Positions 46,708 to 56,351 of a stretch of DNA of 64,000 nt are shown here, piece by piece (position 1 is the stretch's first letter; each line of letters begins with the position of its first letter). The position numbers were made by a program, and so were the translations under genes. The stretch covers positions 1,368,501-1,432,500 of the forward strand of contig NZ_CP013118.1 of the NCBI RefSeq assembly GCF_001443605.1. The letters run 5' to 3'. The notes under the pieces were generated by a model that had not been told where the DNA came from, made no database searches, and saw nothing but the letters and a program-made list of their open reading frames with translations. This DNA comes from Salinivirga cyanobacteriivorans. Lineage in GTDB: Bacteria; Bacteroidota; Bacteroidia; Bacteroidales; Salinivirgaceae.

Positions 46708-46738
46708 ATGCCGGTCATGGTAAGGGGCCGGCATTTTT
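46708..46738 (+). terminator. Hairpin followed by T-run, plus orientation
   Basis: ATGCCGG...CCGGCAT with TTTT following on the plus strand. No plus-strand gene precedes it, and the box TAACTTTG lies only a few bases before the stem. It may be a terminator of antisense or spurious transcription, or of a small unannotated RNA. On the minus strand it sits just after the beta-propeller gene but lacks a T-run. Confidence 0.4.
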
Positions 46739-46745
46739 ATTTGAA

Positions 46746-47621
46746 CTATTTTACAATTTCATAGGCTACCACCCTGTTATCGAAAAAAGTTGGCACCAAC
46801 ATCATTTTCATTGAAGGGATGTACTCAATATCGGCTGCGTTAATTTTTTGATCAGCTGTATTTAATATCAGATGTTTTGGATGTGCAGGTGACACTACAT
46901 GTACATGTCCGGTCCAATCACTTTTAAGGAAAAAGCCATTTTCAATTCTCTCCAATCCATCGACACCACCTGAGTTTTCAATATACTTTTCAACTTCAGC
47001 ACGCTCATAATCGACCCTATAGATATGTTTGGCGGCTCCCACGTACAAATAATCAGGGCCTGTCCATAAGCCATTAGGTTTCTGAAAAGTTTTTTCTGCT
47101 TTCCACCTGGTTATTTCGCCATTTGAGATACGATAAATTGCCCCATTCTGCATACCAGAAATAAAAACATCTCCATTTGCAGTTATAGCAATATCATTGG
47201 CAAATTTTGCACCTTCGCACTTCCACCGGCCTGCTTCTTCGGCAGAGTTAAGGTCAATGGCTACAACCTCATCAATATTGGTTACATAAAGTTTATTGTC
47301 ATATATGCCCATCCCCTTGGGGGCATCGAGGCCAGTATACCACTCTTTATTTATCATTTCTCCGGTTAAACTCAACTTAGAAATAAAACCTTTTCCATCT
47401 TTTTCAGTAGGCTTACCAGAAATATTGGCAACATAAAGCACCTGTTGCCCGGGACTATAACAAACAGATTCGGGCACATCAAATATGGCATCAGTAGCCC
47501 ATTTTTCATTGGCCCTAAAAGATTTCGTGCCATTATCCTGGCCCATGGTCATCACACTTATGGATAATAAAATTGCTGTATTGATAAACAGCCCGACTGA
47601 AGTTTTAATTTTTTTCTTCAT
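46746..47621 (-). CDS. Exported SMP-30/gluconolactonase-like beta-propeller protein
   Basis: 291 residues with a signal peptide (ending SVMTMGQ). Repeats of a six-bladed propeller are visible: DVPESVCYSPGQQVLYVANISGKP, GLDAPKGMGIYDNKLYVTNIDEVVAID, FANDIAITANGDVFISGMQNGAIYRI, KPNGLWTGPDYLYVGAAKHIYRV, AADIEYIPSMKMMLVPTFFDNRVVAYEI. The family includes lactonases and sugar-binding proteins; a calcium-binding catalytic set could not be confirmed. It is 11 bases downstream of tilS on the same strand. Confidence 0.8.
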   Translation of the reverse strand: MKKKIKTSVGLFINTAILLSISVMTMGQDNGTKSFRANEKWATDAIFDVPESVCYSPGQQVLYVANISGKPTEKDGKGFISKLSLTGEMINKEWYTGLDAPKGMGIYDNKLYVTNIDEVVAIDLNSAEEAGRWKCEGAKFANDIAITANGDVFISGMQNGAIYRISNGEITRWKAEKTFQKPNGLWTGPDYLYVGAAKHIYRVDYERAEVEKYIENSGGVDGLERIENGFFLKSDWTGHVHVVSPAHPKHLILNTADQKINAADIEYIPSMKMMLVPTFFDNRVVAYEIVK

Positions 47622-47632
47622 AGTTCACGCTT

Positions 47633-48973
47633 TTAAGTTAATGATACCTCAACTTGCACAACCGTGGCTTTTAAATCACGGACAGCACAATCCTGCGATG
47701 GCCTTATAAAAGGCAACCAGATTATGCCTTTCTGATCAGCCATGACAGGAAAACCCGCTCTTTGAGCGCTAGGAATTTTTGCATCAGTCAGCATTTTTTT
47801 AATCTTTTTTGTTTGTTGCATTCCCAATGGTTTCATCCTGTCTCCGGGTTGCCATGCTCGTATAATAATTGGCCAATGAATTTGATCTGCAGCAAACCAA
47901 ACTTTTTCATTATCAACCGGCATATTTTTAATATCGGAAGGCGATATGGCGGTAATTTTAAATCTATACTTATCAAAAGTAAACTCTGTGTTTGGTTCAC
48001 TCACAAAAACAGGTGCAGCTTCGTAATGCTTAAACTTCTGAAACACCAGGGCGTTTCTGTCACGTATTATGCTAAAATTCTCAATTTGAGACTTTGCGCC
48101 AACTTGTGCATCCATTATATCGGTAATAGCCTGCATTGGCGATTTTATACCATTTTTTTCAAGATAAAAATGAATAAAATCAACCAGTACATGTTTGGTT
48201 TTATCTCCGGGTATCTTTATGAGAAATCCATCATCATTAACCTGAACAAGTGATTCCTCCATCTCCATAAAAAGCAAATTAAGATATCGGTCTATGGATT
48301 GAAACCTTTGAATATTACGTTCCATTGTACGTTGAAAAGATGGATTAAGCGCCTGGAATTTTGGTATTATTTCGTGACGAAAAAAATTTCTTTTAATTGC
48401 TACATCTTTGTTCGTATGGTCATCGCGAAATGGAATTTTACAGTCTTGCGCATAGGCCTGTATTTCTTCAGCGGAAGCAAATAAAAGCGGCCGAACAACC
48501 TGGTTATTTATAGCTTTCATACCGGTAAGTCCCCTGAACCCAGTGCCTCTTGCGATATTCATAAAAAAAGTCTCAATCTGATCATTAAAATGATGTCCCA
48601 CAGCAATAGATGAAGCATGATATGAATTAAGCAGCTCCTTAAACCAATTGTAGCGTAATGTGCGGGCGGCCATTTCTATGGAGACTTTTTCTTTTTTTGC
48701 AAAATCCTCTGTAGCAAAGTGTTTCACCACACATCCCACATTGTTTTGCTTACACCAATCCTCAACCAATTGTTGGTCTAAGTCAGCATCGCCCTCTCGC
48801 AAATGAAAGTTACAGTGGGCAGCAATTATTTGATAGTTATGTTTGTGTAACAAATGCGCAAGTGTCATGCTATCTTTACCACCGCTTAATCCAACAATTA
48901 CAGGCTTTTCATGATCAACAAGTGCATTCTCTTTTATAAAAGCTAAAAACCGGTTTTCAAGTTCTTTCTTCAT
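47633..48973 (-). CDS. tilS: tRNA(Ile)-lysidine synthetase TilS
   Basis: 446 residues. The PP-loop is VGLSGGKDSMTLAHLLHKH, followed by HCNFHLREGDADLD, VGHHFNDQIETFFMNIARGTGFRGLTGM and VRPLLFASAEEIQAYA. The C-terminal part contains WQPGDRMKPLGMQQTKKIKKMLTDAKIP, the TilS substrate-binding domain. The enzyme adds lysine to C34 of the CAU anticodon of tRNA-Ile so that it reads AUA. The beta-propeller gene follows after 11 bases. Confidence 0.96.
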   Translation of the reverse strand: MKKELENRFLAFIKENALVDHEKPVIVGLSGGKDSMTLAHLLHKHNYQIIAAHCNFHLREGDADLDQQLVEDWCKQNNVGCVVKHFATEDFAKKEKVSIEMAARTLRYNWFKELLNSYHASSIAVGHHFNDQIETFFMNIARGTGFRGLTGMKAINNQVVRPLLFASAEEIQAYAQDCKIPFRDDHTNKDVAIKRNFFRHEIIPKFQALNPSFQRTMERNIQRFQSIDRYLNLLFMEMEESLVQVNDDGFLIKIPGDKTKHVLVDFIHFYLEKNGIKSPMQAITDIMDAQVGAKSQIENFSIIRDRNALVFQKFKHYEAAPVFVSEPNTEFTFDKYRFKITAISPSDIKNMPVDNEKVWFAADQIHWPIIIRAWQPGDRMKPLGMQQTKKIKKMLTDAKIPSAQRAGFPVMADQKGIIWLPFIRPSQDCAVRDLKATVVQVEVSLT

Positions 48974-49081
48974 CAGTCAGGAATATTATACAGATGCAAG
49001 TTAATAAGGATATTTATTATGGGCTAATAAACTATTTCTTTTAGTTGTGACAGCGCCAGAAAACATACAAGGGCAAAAATA

Positions 49082-49113
49082 TTTGAAAATATGCCAATTT
49101 TTGCTTATATTGG
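49082..49113 (+). promoter_or_regulatory. Promoter of the zinc-ribbon gene
   Basis: TTTG (49082-49085), a 20-base spacer and TATATTGG (49106-49113, one mismatch to TAnnTTTG). The leader is about 25 bases and ends in a GGAGG ribosome-binding site at 49136-49140, rare in this window, 4 bases before the ATG. Confidence 0.5.
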
Positions 49114-49144
49114 ATAGTGTAAATCAACTAAAAACGGAGGAGTC

Positions 49145-49540
49145 ATGAGTGAATACAAATGTCCACATTGCAATGCACATTTAAAAGTATGTGACAATAT
49201 TATTCTTTCTGCTGAGCGCCCCAATGGTGAAGCTGGGCTCTTTTTGCTACATCCTGAACTGGGAAACTACAATGTAATTCACAATGAAGGTTTTATTCCT
49301 GAAGAGGGCGAAACGTTAAAGTTCTATTGTCCCGTATGTCATAAATCACTGACATCGAACAAGGCAAATGAGCTTGCAAAAATAAACATGGTAGACGATA
49401 GCGGAAGTGTTTATGAAATTCATTTCTCACAAACGAAGGGAGAAAAGAGCACTTACAAAATTGAAGGCGAGTCAGTTGAAATTTTCGGAGACCACTCTTC
49501 AAAATACCTGAACTATTTTAACTTAAGTCAAATGAAATAA
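49145..49540 (+). CDS. Small zinc-ribbon protein
   Basis: 131 residues. Two CxxC knuckles, YKCPHCNAHLKVC near the N-terminus and FYCPVCHKSL around residue 62-70, should bind one zinc. Between them is a beta segment (GEAGLFLLHPELGNYNVIHNEGFIPEEGE), and the last 50 residues are mixed (IHFSQTKGEKSTYKIEGESVEIFG). It resembles small cytoplasmic zinc-ribbon proteins of unknown role. It is a single gene with its own promoter and a strong Shine-Dalgarno GGAGG, suggesting efficient translation. Confidence 0.75.
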   Translation: MSEYKCPHCNAHLKVCDNIILSAERPNGEAGLFLLHPELGNYNVIHNEGFIPEEGETLKFYCPVCHKSLTSNKANELAKINMVDDSGSVYEIHFSQTKGEKSTYKIEGESVEIFGDHSSKYLNYFNLSQMK

Positions 49541-49597
49541 TTAAAGAAACTGCATTTAAATAGTGCTTGCTTGCAAAAAACAGTTTTCTGGCAGATA

Positions 49598-50719
49598 CTA
49601 AATACTTAAGTTATAAATTTCTTTGTACATTTTTATGACCGTTGGGAGCAGTTCGTCCGGATAATCATAATCCGGGTTATGCAGTGCAGGATGGTCTACT
49701 CCTGAGCCGACACCAAAAAGTGCTCCCGGCGTTTTTAGTGTAAAATGTGCAAAATCTTCTGACCAACGAAAAGGTTCTTCGGGTTCTATAATCTCAAGCC
49801 CGAGGTTTTCTGCTGCTTTTCTAACTATTGCTACAGCATCATCGTCGTTTTCGGTTGCAGGAAAATACTCCTGATAACTCACTTCTGTTTTCAATCCATA
49901 TTTCTCACCAAACTTGTTCACATACTGTTCTGTATATTTGCACAGGGCATCTAAATCGTCATTATCGAACGACCGCAGGGTTGCCCGCACTTCGCCATAC
50001 CCGGGCGTTGTACCAAAGGCTATTTCTCCGATAAGTGTATGAATTACAGTAGTAAGGGTAAAATCATTGTATGTATTGGAATTTGGAAGATTTTCTATGG
50101 CCTTTATGAGGTCTGCTACAGCAAGGGCTGGACTAATGCCCCTTTCGGGGTGTCCGGCATGAGATGTTTTACCCTTAAGTTTTACTGTAACGCCTACTGA
50201 AGCCGCTGAAAAAACATTGTTTCGCACAATAATGCTGTGAAGCGGAAAGCCCGGCAAATTATGATGCGCAAAGACCCTATTGGGATTAAAATCTTTCATG
50301 GCAGGGTCTTTGAGCCAAAGATCAGCTCCTTCGCCAGTTTCTTCTGCTCCCTGGAAAATAAGATCAACAGGGGCATCTAAAATCTGCTTTAGTTCGTGAG
50401 CAAACCCCAACATTGAAGTAGCATGCCCATCGTGGCCGCATTTATGCCCCACGCCGTCATTATTGCTCTTATAATCAAAGGTATTAATCTCCTGAATTGG
50501 CAAAGCATCAATATCGGTTCGGAAAGCAACAACCGGTTTGCTTTTTTCTTTACGGTATCTTGCTAAAAATCCGTGTCCGCTTTCCTGTGAAATTAAATCA
50601 GAAGGGTTGGTTTTTTCAATTTCCTTTTTTAAAAATCCTGATGTATTTTTTTCTTTATGCGATAATTCAGGATTCTGATGTAAATATTTCCTTATTGATA
50701 CTAATTTATTTAATTCCAT
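49598..50719 (-). CDS. M20-family amidohydrolase/peptidase
   Basis: 373 residues, cytoplasmic. The M20D (HipO-like) motifs are HQNPELSHKE, VAFRTDIDALPIQE, GHKCGHDGHATSMLGFA (metal-binding Cys and His), FQGAEETGEGADLWL (catalytic Glu pair) and GVDHPALHNPDYDYPDELL with the C-terminal metal-binding His. It hydrolyses N-acyl amino acids or similar amides; the substrate is not determined. It stands alone, divergent from a lipoprotein gene. Confidence 0.92.
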   Translation of the reverse strand: MELNKLVSIRKYLHQNPELSHKEKNTSGFLKKEIEKTNPSDLISQESGHGFLARYRKEKSKPVVAFRTDIDALPIQEINTFDYKSNNDGVGHKCGHDGHATSMLGFAHELKQILDAPVDLIFQGAEETGEGADLWLKDPAMKDFNPNRVFAHHNLPGFPLHSIIVRNNVFSAASVGVTVKLKGKTSHAGHPERGISPALAVADLIKAIENLPNSNTYNDFTLTTVIHTLIGEIAFGTTPGYGEVRATLRSFDNDDLDALCKYTEQYVNKFGEKYGLKTEVSYQEYFPATENDDDAVAIVRKAAENLGLEIIEPEEPFRWSEDFAHFTLKTPGALFGVGSGVDHPALHNPDYDYPDELLPTVIKMYKEIYNLSI

Positions 50720-50890
50720 TTTTCAATTTTTTTTATTCCACCCAAACAATTTATTACCTGCCAGAACCTCTCAACATCCAACGCGGCAATACTTTTCCTT
50801 TGTGTGCTATTATTTCAAAGATAAAAAATGTATTTATGGAACAGTTGCAAATAGCAATAGTTTTATATCTTAGTATTAAAAACAACAATC

Positions 50891-51628
50891 ATGCGCATCA
50901 CGCTTTTAAGTATCCTGATAGCCCTAATTGCCTGTTCTTGTGCTATTCCTGAAGATATTGTAAGGATAGAATCCACAGAAAATAACATTGACTGGTTAAT
51001 GGGCAAACAAGTAGTTACAAAAAATAAAGACAGCCTGACCATCGCACTAAAATATGAACAAGACAAAGGGGCGTATATATTTTTTGACACTGAAATCCTC
51101 AACCATAGTTCAGAAAAAGTCACTGTTTCTTCGAAAAACTACAGTATTATAGAGATTAACGATACCAGCACATACCAACAATGGATTGGGGCAACCGATC
51201 CGGAAGAGATGCTATTGAAAAAAGACATTGACATATCGCGTAGCATTGCTGCTCAAAAAAATGCCGCCACCACGAGCTTAATTATTGGAACGGCCCTGCT
51301 TGCTACAGACATTGCCATGACGGTATCGGACAAAGATACCCCGCAAAAAGCTGCTGCAAGAGCTGCAACAGCAGATGCTTCATATATCACGACAAGTGCT
51401 GTACATAATGCTAATGTAAGAAAAGAGAACCTTGGATACAGGGAACGTGCATTTTGGGCAAAGGATGTTTTAAGAAAAACCACGCTTTACCCGGGAGAGA
51501 GCATCAGAGGCTATGTTATTTTCCCGAAGAAAAACCTATTTGATTCATTTGAAGTGGAAATTAAGGTTGGAGAAAAAAGCTTTAATTTTGGCTATAACCA
51601 ACACAGAATTCCGGCCAATAATTATTAA
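50891..51628 (+). CDS. Lipoprotein of unknown function
   Basis: 245 residues. The signal peptide ends ALIACSCAIPE with Cys15 or Cys17 as the lipidation site. The mature part contains IIGTALLATDIAMTVSDKDTPQKAAARAATADA, a hydrophobic and alanine-rich stretch that may be membrane associated, flanked by beta-strand-rich segments. No family was recognised. Its stop is 1 base from the end of the convergent TPR gene (51630). Confidence 0.65.
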   Translation: MRITLLSILIALIACSCAIPEDIVRIESTENNIDWLMGKQVVTKNKDSLTIALKYEQDKGAYIFFDTEILNHSSEKVTVSSKNYSIIEINDTSTYQQWIGATDPEEMLLKKDIDISRSIAAQKNAATTSLIIGTALLATDIAMTVSDKDTPQKAAARAATADASYITTSAVHNANVRKENLGYRERAFWAKDVLRKTTLYPGESIRGYVIFPKKNLFDSFEVEIKVGEKSFNFGYNQHRIPANNY

Positions 51629-51629
51629 A

Positions 51630-52829
51630 TCAATCTTTTTTGGCTAATTCAGCAAGCGCCCTGTCTCTTTGCCTTATTACCACAATAAGCCAAATCACAA
51701 GGCCAATAATTATAATTGAGCCAAACACGGTTATAAAAATAACAATATTGCTCAGCTTAGCACCACTTGCAGCGCTTCCATACTCTTTAATGGTTTGCAC
51801 AGCTGTGGTATCTTTAACTGCTATATATTTTTGATAGAATGAAAGTGCTTTTTTGGTTTGATTATTTCTAAAATTAAGTTCATATAAGTTTTTGTAAACC
51901 TGTGCCAGTAAATCTTCATTTTTAGTTTTTTCGGCCAACGCCAAAGCTCTATTGAGGTACTGTTCAGCTTGATCATATTCTGATTGATAAACCAGCACCG
52001 CGCCATAGTTGGCTGATATTTTACCCATTAGCAAAGTATCTCCGGTACTACATTGCTCCTCTGCCCTGGTCAGCATTTCTTCTGCTTTACGAAAAGCTTC
52101 AAGCTCTATCAAAGTTCTACTGTAGTCGTTATAAACTGTAGCCAAACCGGAGTAATCGAGATAGTTTTCGTACACTTTCAATGTTTGTGTAAAAAACTCG
52201 TCTGCTTTTTTATAATTACCCATTAAGTGGTATGTTTTGGCTATATGGTGTAATGATTCTGCCTGTCCTCCTTTATTGTCCAGTTTCTCATAAAGCACGA
52301 AGGCTTCATCGAATTGGTTAATGGCATCGGAAAACCGCTGATATAAGCGATAAATGACTCCAATTTCGACATGCGTATTAGCTTCACGACCGGGGAGTTC
52401 AGTTTGTTCGAATACCTTTAATGCCAATTTATAATACTCAATTGCTTTTGCATACTTTTGCTGATTAAGGTACGATAAGCCAATCTTTTTCATCATATTG
52501 GCTACTTTTTCTTTATTACCAATACGGAAAAGCACCTTTAATGACTGCTGAAAATATTTAATGGCTGTAGGATAATTTTTTTTATTGTAATAAATTATGC
52601 CCAAATAATTCAAAGCATTTGCATTAGCTTTCATAAACCCACCGTCCTCGGCAATTCTCAGTGCGTCTTTTATAAGCACTTCGGCCCTGTCCGGATCAGA
52701 TGAGATAAGAGGCCGGGCTTCTCTCAAAAGGCTATCGACAGTTTCCTCTACAGAGATATCAGGATTCAATGCAATTGCATTAAATGTAGATGTGATAAAT
52801 AGTGTAAAAATTAGCAACCAGGTTCTCAT
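51630..52829 (-). CDS. TPR protein with C-terminal membrane span
   Basis: 399 residues with a signal peptide (ending FNAIALNP) and about seven TPR units (50-340; NALNYLGIIYYNKKNYPTAIKYFQQSLK and similar). A single membrane segment lies near the end (IVIFITVFGSIIIIGLVIWLIVVI, about 355-380), followed by a short cytoplasmic tail. The layout equals the sensor part of the neighbouring TPR kinase and phosphatase but without an enzyme. It is 49 bases downstream of the kinase gene and is the last gene of the long operon. It may form mixed complexes with the kinase. Confidence 0.85.
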   Translation of the reverse strand: MRTWLLIFTLFITSTFNAIALNPDISVEETVDSLLREARPLISSDPDRAEVLIKDALRIAEDGGFMKANANALNYLGIIYYNKKNYPTAIKYFQQSLKVLFRIGNKEKVANMMKKIGLSYLNQQKYAKAIEYYKLALKVFEQTELPGREANTHVEIGVIYRLYQRFSDAINQFDEAFVLYEKLDNKGGQAESLHHIAKTYHLMGNYKKADEFFTQTLKVYENYLDYSGLATVYNDYSRTLIELEAFRKAEEMLTRAEEQCSTGDTLLMGKISANYGAVLVYQSEYDQAEQYLNRALALAEKTKNEDLLAQVYKNLYELNFRNNQTKKALSFYQKYIAVKDTTAVQTIKEYGSAASGAKLSNIVIFITVFGSIIIIGLVIWLIVVIRQRDRALAELAKKD

Positions 52830-52878
52830 CAGAATTATCTTTAAATGCTGAAAATAAGAAAAAAATATTAATTATGCG

Positions 52879-55557
52879 TTAATTAACCCTATCTTTTGGA
52901 ATGCTAAATGTGAATGCACTTCCACTTCCGGGTGTGCTCTCAATATGAATGGCTCCATTCATTTTATCAATAAACTCTTTGCACAAAATAAGCCCCAGCC
53001 CCACTCCTTTTTCTTTATTTGTTCCTTCGGTTGTATGGTGCACATTTATATCGAATAATTTATCGACAACTTGTTTTGACATACCAACTCCGGTGTCGGA
53101 AATCTTAACAATTGTATCCCTGCTGCCATCTTTGGCTGAGAAAGAAATCTCACCTCCGAATGGGGTAAACTTTATTGCATTACCCAACAAATTCCTTAAA
53201 ATAAAAGACAACATATGTCTGTCTGCATAAATATGCAAATCTGGGTTAAGTTCAATATGAACATTAATTTGTTTTTGATTAATATTATTCATTTGCAGCG
53301 CCAGCACTTCGTCCAGGACTTCTTTCAGCAATAATTTTTGGGGCTGAAATTCGATTTTACCTTGTTGGGTACGACTCCATTCTAGTAAGTTCTCCAATAA
53401 CCGGAAAGTTGACCTTGATGCAGAGCTTATTTGACCAATAATTTCTCTTCGCCGACCGGGCTCCATCTCATCATCTTTATCATACAAAACTTCAGAAAGG
53501 GAAACAAGTGCGGTAAAGGGGCTTCTAAGGTCATGAGCTATAATGGAAAAAAACTTATCTTTTGTGGCATTAAGTTGCCTTAATTCCTTTTGTGATTTTT
53601 GTAGCTTTTGATTCAAATTTGACAAATCATCATTAACCTTTTTCAGTTTTTTATTTGCCTTATTTTTAATCATGAACCTATTCACCAGTAAGACAACAAT
53701 CAACAATAGGCTAATGGCTATGGCTATGATTAAGTTCCTGAAATTCCGCTCATTTTCAACCTTCAGTTGATAAAAACGCTCTTTCTCCTGCCGGTTCTTT
53801 TTAAGTCGTGCAATTTCTTCTTGCTTTTGTTTATTCTCAAAAGCTATTTTTAACCTTGTGCGTTCAGCTTCATTTTGCATTTGCACGCGGGTAATTTTTT
53901 CAAGTGTTTGATGATTAAATACCGAATCTTTCCATGCTGCATATTTTTCGTGGTAGCGCAAGGCTGCATGCTCTCTTCTCATAGCCTTGCTAACCTTGTA
54001 CAGTGTAAAATATACATCGCGCAAAAGCTGAAAGTTATTTAGTTTTTTAGCGACTTCTAATGATTTCATCAAAAATGCCATAGCAGCGGCCTCTTTACTG
54101 AGCTTTAAATAAACGCTGCCTATATCCAGCGCAGAATGAGCAAACCCAAAATCATCTCCTATTTTACGGCGTTGTGTATAAGCATTTTTCAGCCACTCAA
54201 GGGCTTCATCATACGCTTCCTTTTCAATGAATAAATTCCCTATGTGGTTTTGTGTCGCTGCATAAAACTTTTTATCGCCATGATTTTTATAATGTTCAAG
54301 TGCTTTCTGATAGTATTCAAGTGATTTTTCATAATTGCCCATGTTTTTATAAATCATGGCCACATTATTGAGCAAACCAGCAATCTGAAGCTGATCACCA
54401 ACCACTTCCCTGTAACCGAGTGCACTCAAAAAGTAATCAAGTGCATGGTCATATTCTCCTTGCTTGTAGTAAACCCCTCCAATGTAGTTTAAAGAATTAC
54501 TGATGCGTATTTCATCGCCTATTTGCTGGTAAATTTCTAAAGCTTCTGTATAATATTCAAGTGCGGTTTCGGGTAATTCCAATTCTTTATAGATGCTTCC
54601 AACATTCAACAATGAGGCAGCCACATCCAGCTGATCGCTTTTTTGCCTTCTAATTATCAGTGCCCTCTGGAAGTATTCGATGGATTTTGCATAATTACCC
54701 ATAGATCTATAAAGCCCGCCGATATCATTTAAACTTGAAGCAACTAAAGTCATTTCATTGAGGTTCTGGCGTATTTCCAATGCTTTATTGAAATATTCAA
54801 GACTTTGCTCAAATTGTTTATTGCGTTTATATACCCTTGCAATGTTTGTGAGCGACTTAGAAATAGCAATACTATCATTAAATGCTCTTCGTAGGTCAAG
54901 CGATTCTTCATAATGCTCAATAGCTTTATTCGTATTATTTAATTGTAAATAAGTATTGCCAATAAGGTTGAGCGTATGTGCCACCCACTTTTTCTCCTGC
55001 GCTTCATTAAAAATGGTTAGCGCTTTTCTATAATAATAGAGCGCAGAATCCATTCTGGAAACATCGCGGGAGATAGTACCAAGGTTATTAAAAGTCTTAC
55101 CAACTTCAATAGCATCGCCTAATTGCTGGTATATATAGAGGGCTTGCTGAAAATTTTTATTCGCATTTTTATAATAATTATATTTCCAATGCAGGGCACC
55201 TATTTTCTTTGCAATTTGCGCCCGTTTTTCAGCTTTTTCGTCATTTACAATAATATCACGAGCATTCTTATAAGCTTCGAGTGCCTGTTCGTATTTATTA
55301 TCGTGCTTGAGAAAATCGCCTTTTAAGCTGTAAAAATCGTATTGATAATTTGTATCGGAGGCAGCCACAGCAAGTTCAATACCTCTATTAATCATCTGCA
55401 GGACGGAATCGGAATCGTACAAATGCTCTTCTGCAAATGTACGGTAATAAGAAACCTTATTGATGTAAATACTTGTATCAGGCTGCGAAAACAAGGCCTT
55501 TCCATAAAGCAACGGAATGAGAAGTATTATAAAAAACAGCCTCTTATTTATGCTCAT
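52879..55557 (-). CDS. TPR-domain histidine kinase
   Basis: 892 residues. Signal peptide (ends KALFSQP), about twelve TPR units (100-520), coiled coil, membrane span (about 607-625), coiled coil (630-665), HisKA with FFSIIAHDLRSPFTALVSL (His675), and the ATPase domain with LLGNAIKF, ISDTGVGMSKQVVDKLF and KGVGLGLILCKEF. TPRs face the periplasm, kinase the cytoplasm. It is an orthodox kinase without receiver; the REC-Hpt protein encoded upstream, overlapping by 14 bases, is the likely phosphotransfer partner. Confidence 0.92.
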   Translation of the reverse strand: MSINKRLFFIILLIPLLYGKALFSQPDTSIYINKVSYYRTFAEEHLYDSDSVLQMINRGIELAVAASDTNYQYDFYSLKGDFLKHDNKYEQALEAYKNARDIIVNDEKAEKRAQIAKKIGALHWKYNYYKNANKNFQQALYIYQQLGDAIEVGKTFNNLGTISRDVSRMDSALYYYRKALTIFNEAQEKKWVAHTLNLIGNTYLQLNNTNKAIEHYEESLDLRRAFNDSIAISKSLTNIARVYKRNKQFEQSLEYFNKALEIRQNLNEMTLVASSLNDIGGLYRSMGNYAKSIEYFQRALIIRRQKSDQLDVAASLLNVGSIYKELELPETALEYYTEALEIYQQIGDEIRISNSLNYIGGVYYKQGEYDHALDYFLSALGYREVVGDQLQIAGLLNNVAMIYKNMGNYEKSLEYYQKALEHYKNHGDKKFYAATQNHIGNLFIEKEAYDEALEWLKNAYTQRRKIGDDFGFAHSALDIGSVYLKLSKEAAAMAFLMKSLEVAKKLNNFQLLRDVYFTLYKVSKAMRREHAALRYHEKYAAWKDSVFNHQTLEKITRVQMQNEAERTRLKIAFENKQKQEEIARLKKNRQEKERFYQLKVENERNFRNLIIAIAISLLLIVVLLVNRFMIKNKANKKLKKVNDDLSNLNQKLQKSQKELRQLNATKDKFFSIIAHDLRSPFTALVSLSEVLYDKDDEMEPGRRREIIGQISSASRSTFRLLENLLEWSRTQQGKIEFQPQKLLLKEVLDEVLALQMNNINQKQINVHIELNPDLHIYADRHMLSFILRNLLGNAIKFTPFGGEISFSAKDGSRDTIVKISDTGVGMSKQVVDKLFDINVHHTTEGTNKEKGVGLGLILCKEFIDKMNGAIHIESTPGSGSAFTFSIPKDRVN

Positions 55558-56314
55558 AGGATTCTATTAATTCTGCAATTTTTTTCTCAATTCCCCTGGA
55601 TGCTCCAGAAATATCCTTTACAATGCTATCAACATATGTAATTTCGGTCAGCTCTTCAATAATTTCTTCAAGACTGTGTGCTTTGTCTTTAAGCATATCA
55701 GCCCCAAGATAAGTGAAAGAATTTTTAAGAGAATGCCCCAAATTCCGGACCTCCTCATAGTTGCGTGCATCCCATTCAATTTGCAACCGGTTCATTTGAT
55801 CTGGCAGTGTTTGCTGATATAACTTAAGTATCTGGGCTACCTTATCATAATTATATTCGTAAAGCTTAATTATTTTTTGCGGATCTATTAGAGATTCCTT
55901 ATTTGCCGCACTAAATTTGTTTTTTTCGCTTTCAGACCTAACGTTTCCAAAAAATAATTCTTCTAAACGAAATTTCTCCACGGGCTTACGGAGAACAGCT
56001 ACGGCTCCGGCATTTCTAATATTGAGCGTATCTTGCTCAGAAATTCCTGATATAGCATAAATTCGGCAATTTTCGCATTTCTTTGTAGCCTTTACCAATT
56101 CTTCGAATAGGCTTTCGCCGGAAAGCCCGGGCATACGAATATCAGAAAACACGAAGTCAAAATCGGTTCTATTAATCAGATCAAGGGCTTTCTCGCCACT
56201 ATCGGCTTTAACTATTGATGCTCCTGGGAGTAGGGTGCCGATTAATTCCCCCAAATAAATTTGGCTGACCCTGTCGTCATCAATTATAAGGATATTTGGT
56301 TGCATTGTTGCCAT
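55544..56314 (-). CDS. Response regulator receiver fused to Hpt phosphotransfer domain
   Basis: 256 residues. Receiver domain: ILIIDDDRVS, phospho-acceptor Asp58 in FVFSDIRMPGLSGE, and VLRKPV with Lys110. The C-terminal half (145-250) is an Hpt helical bundle with NLGHSLKNSFTYLGA, His194. No DNA-binding output is present. Thus it can accept phosphate on Asp58 and, separately or serially, carry it on His194 to another receiver. It lies between the TPR-SpoIIE phosphatase (37 bases upstream) and the TPR kinase (14-base overlap). A start at 56305 (M4) is also possible. Confidence 0.88.
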   Translation of the reverse strand: MATMQPNILIIDDDRVSQIYLGELIGTLLPGASIVKADSGEKALDLINRTDFDFVFSDIRMPGLSGESLFEELVKATKKCENCRIYAISGISEQDTLNIRNAGAVAVLRKPVEKFRLEELFFGNVRSESEKNKFSAANKESLIDPQKIIKLYEYNYDKVAQILKLYQQTLPDQMNRLQIEWDARNYEEVRNLGHSLKNSFTYLGADMLKDKAHSLEEIIEELTEITYVDSIVKDISGASRGIEKKIAELIESYEHK

Positions 56315-56351
56315 AGGCAGACAATTTACTATAAAAACTATAGAAAATCAA

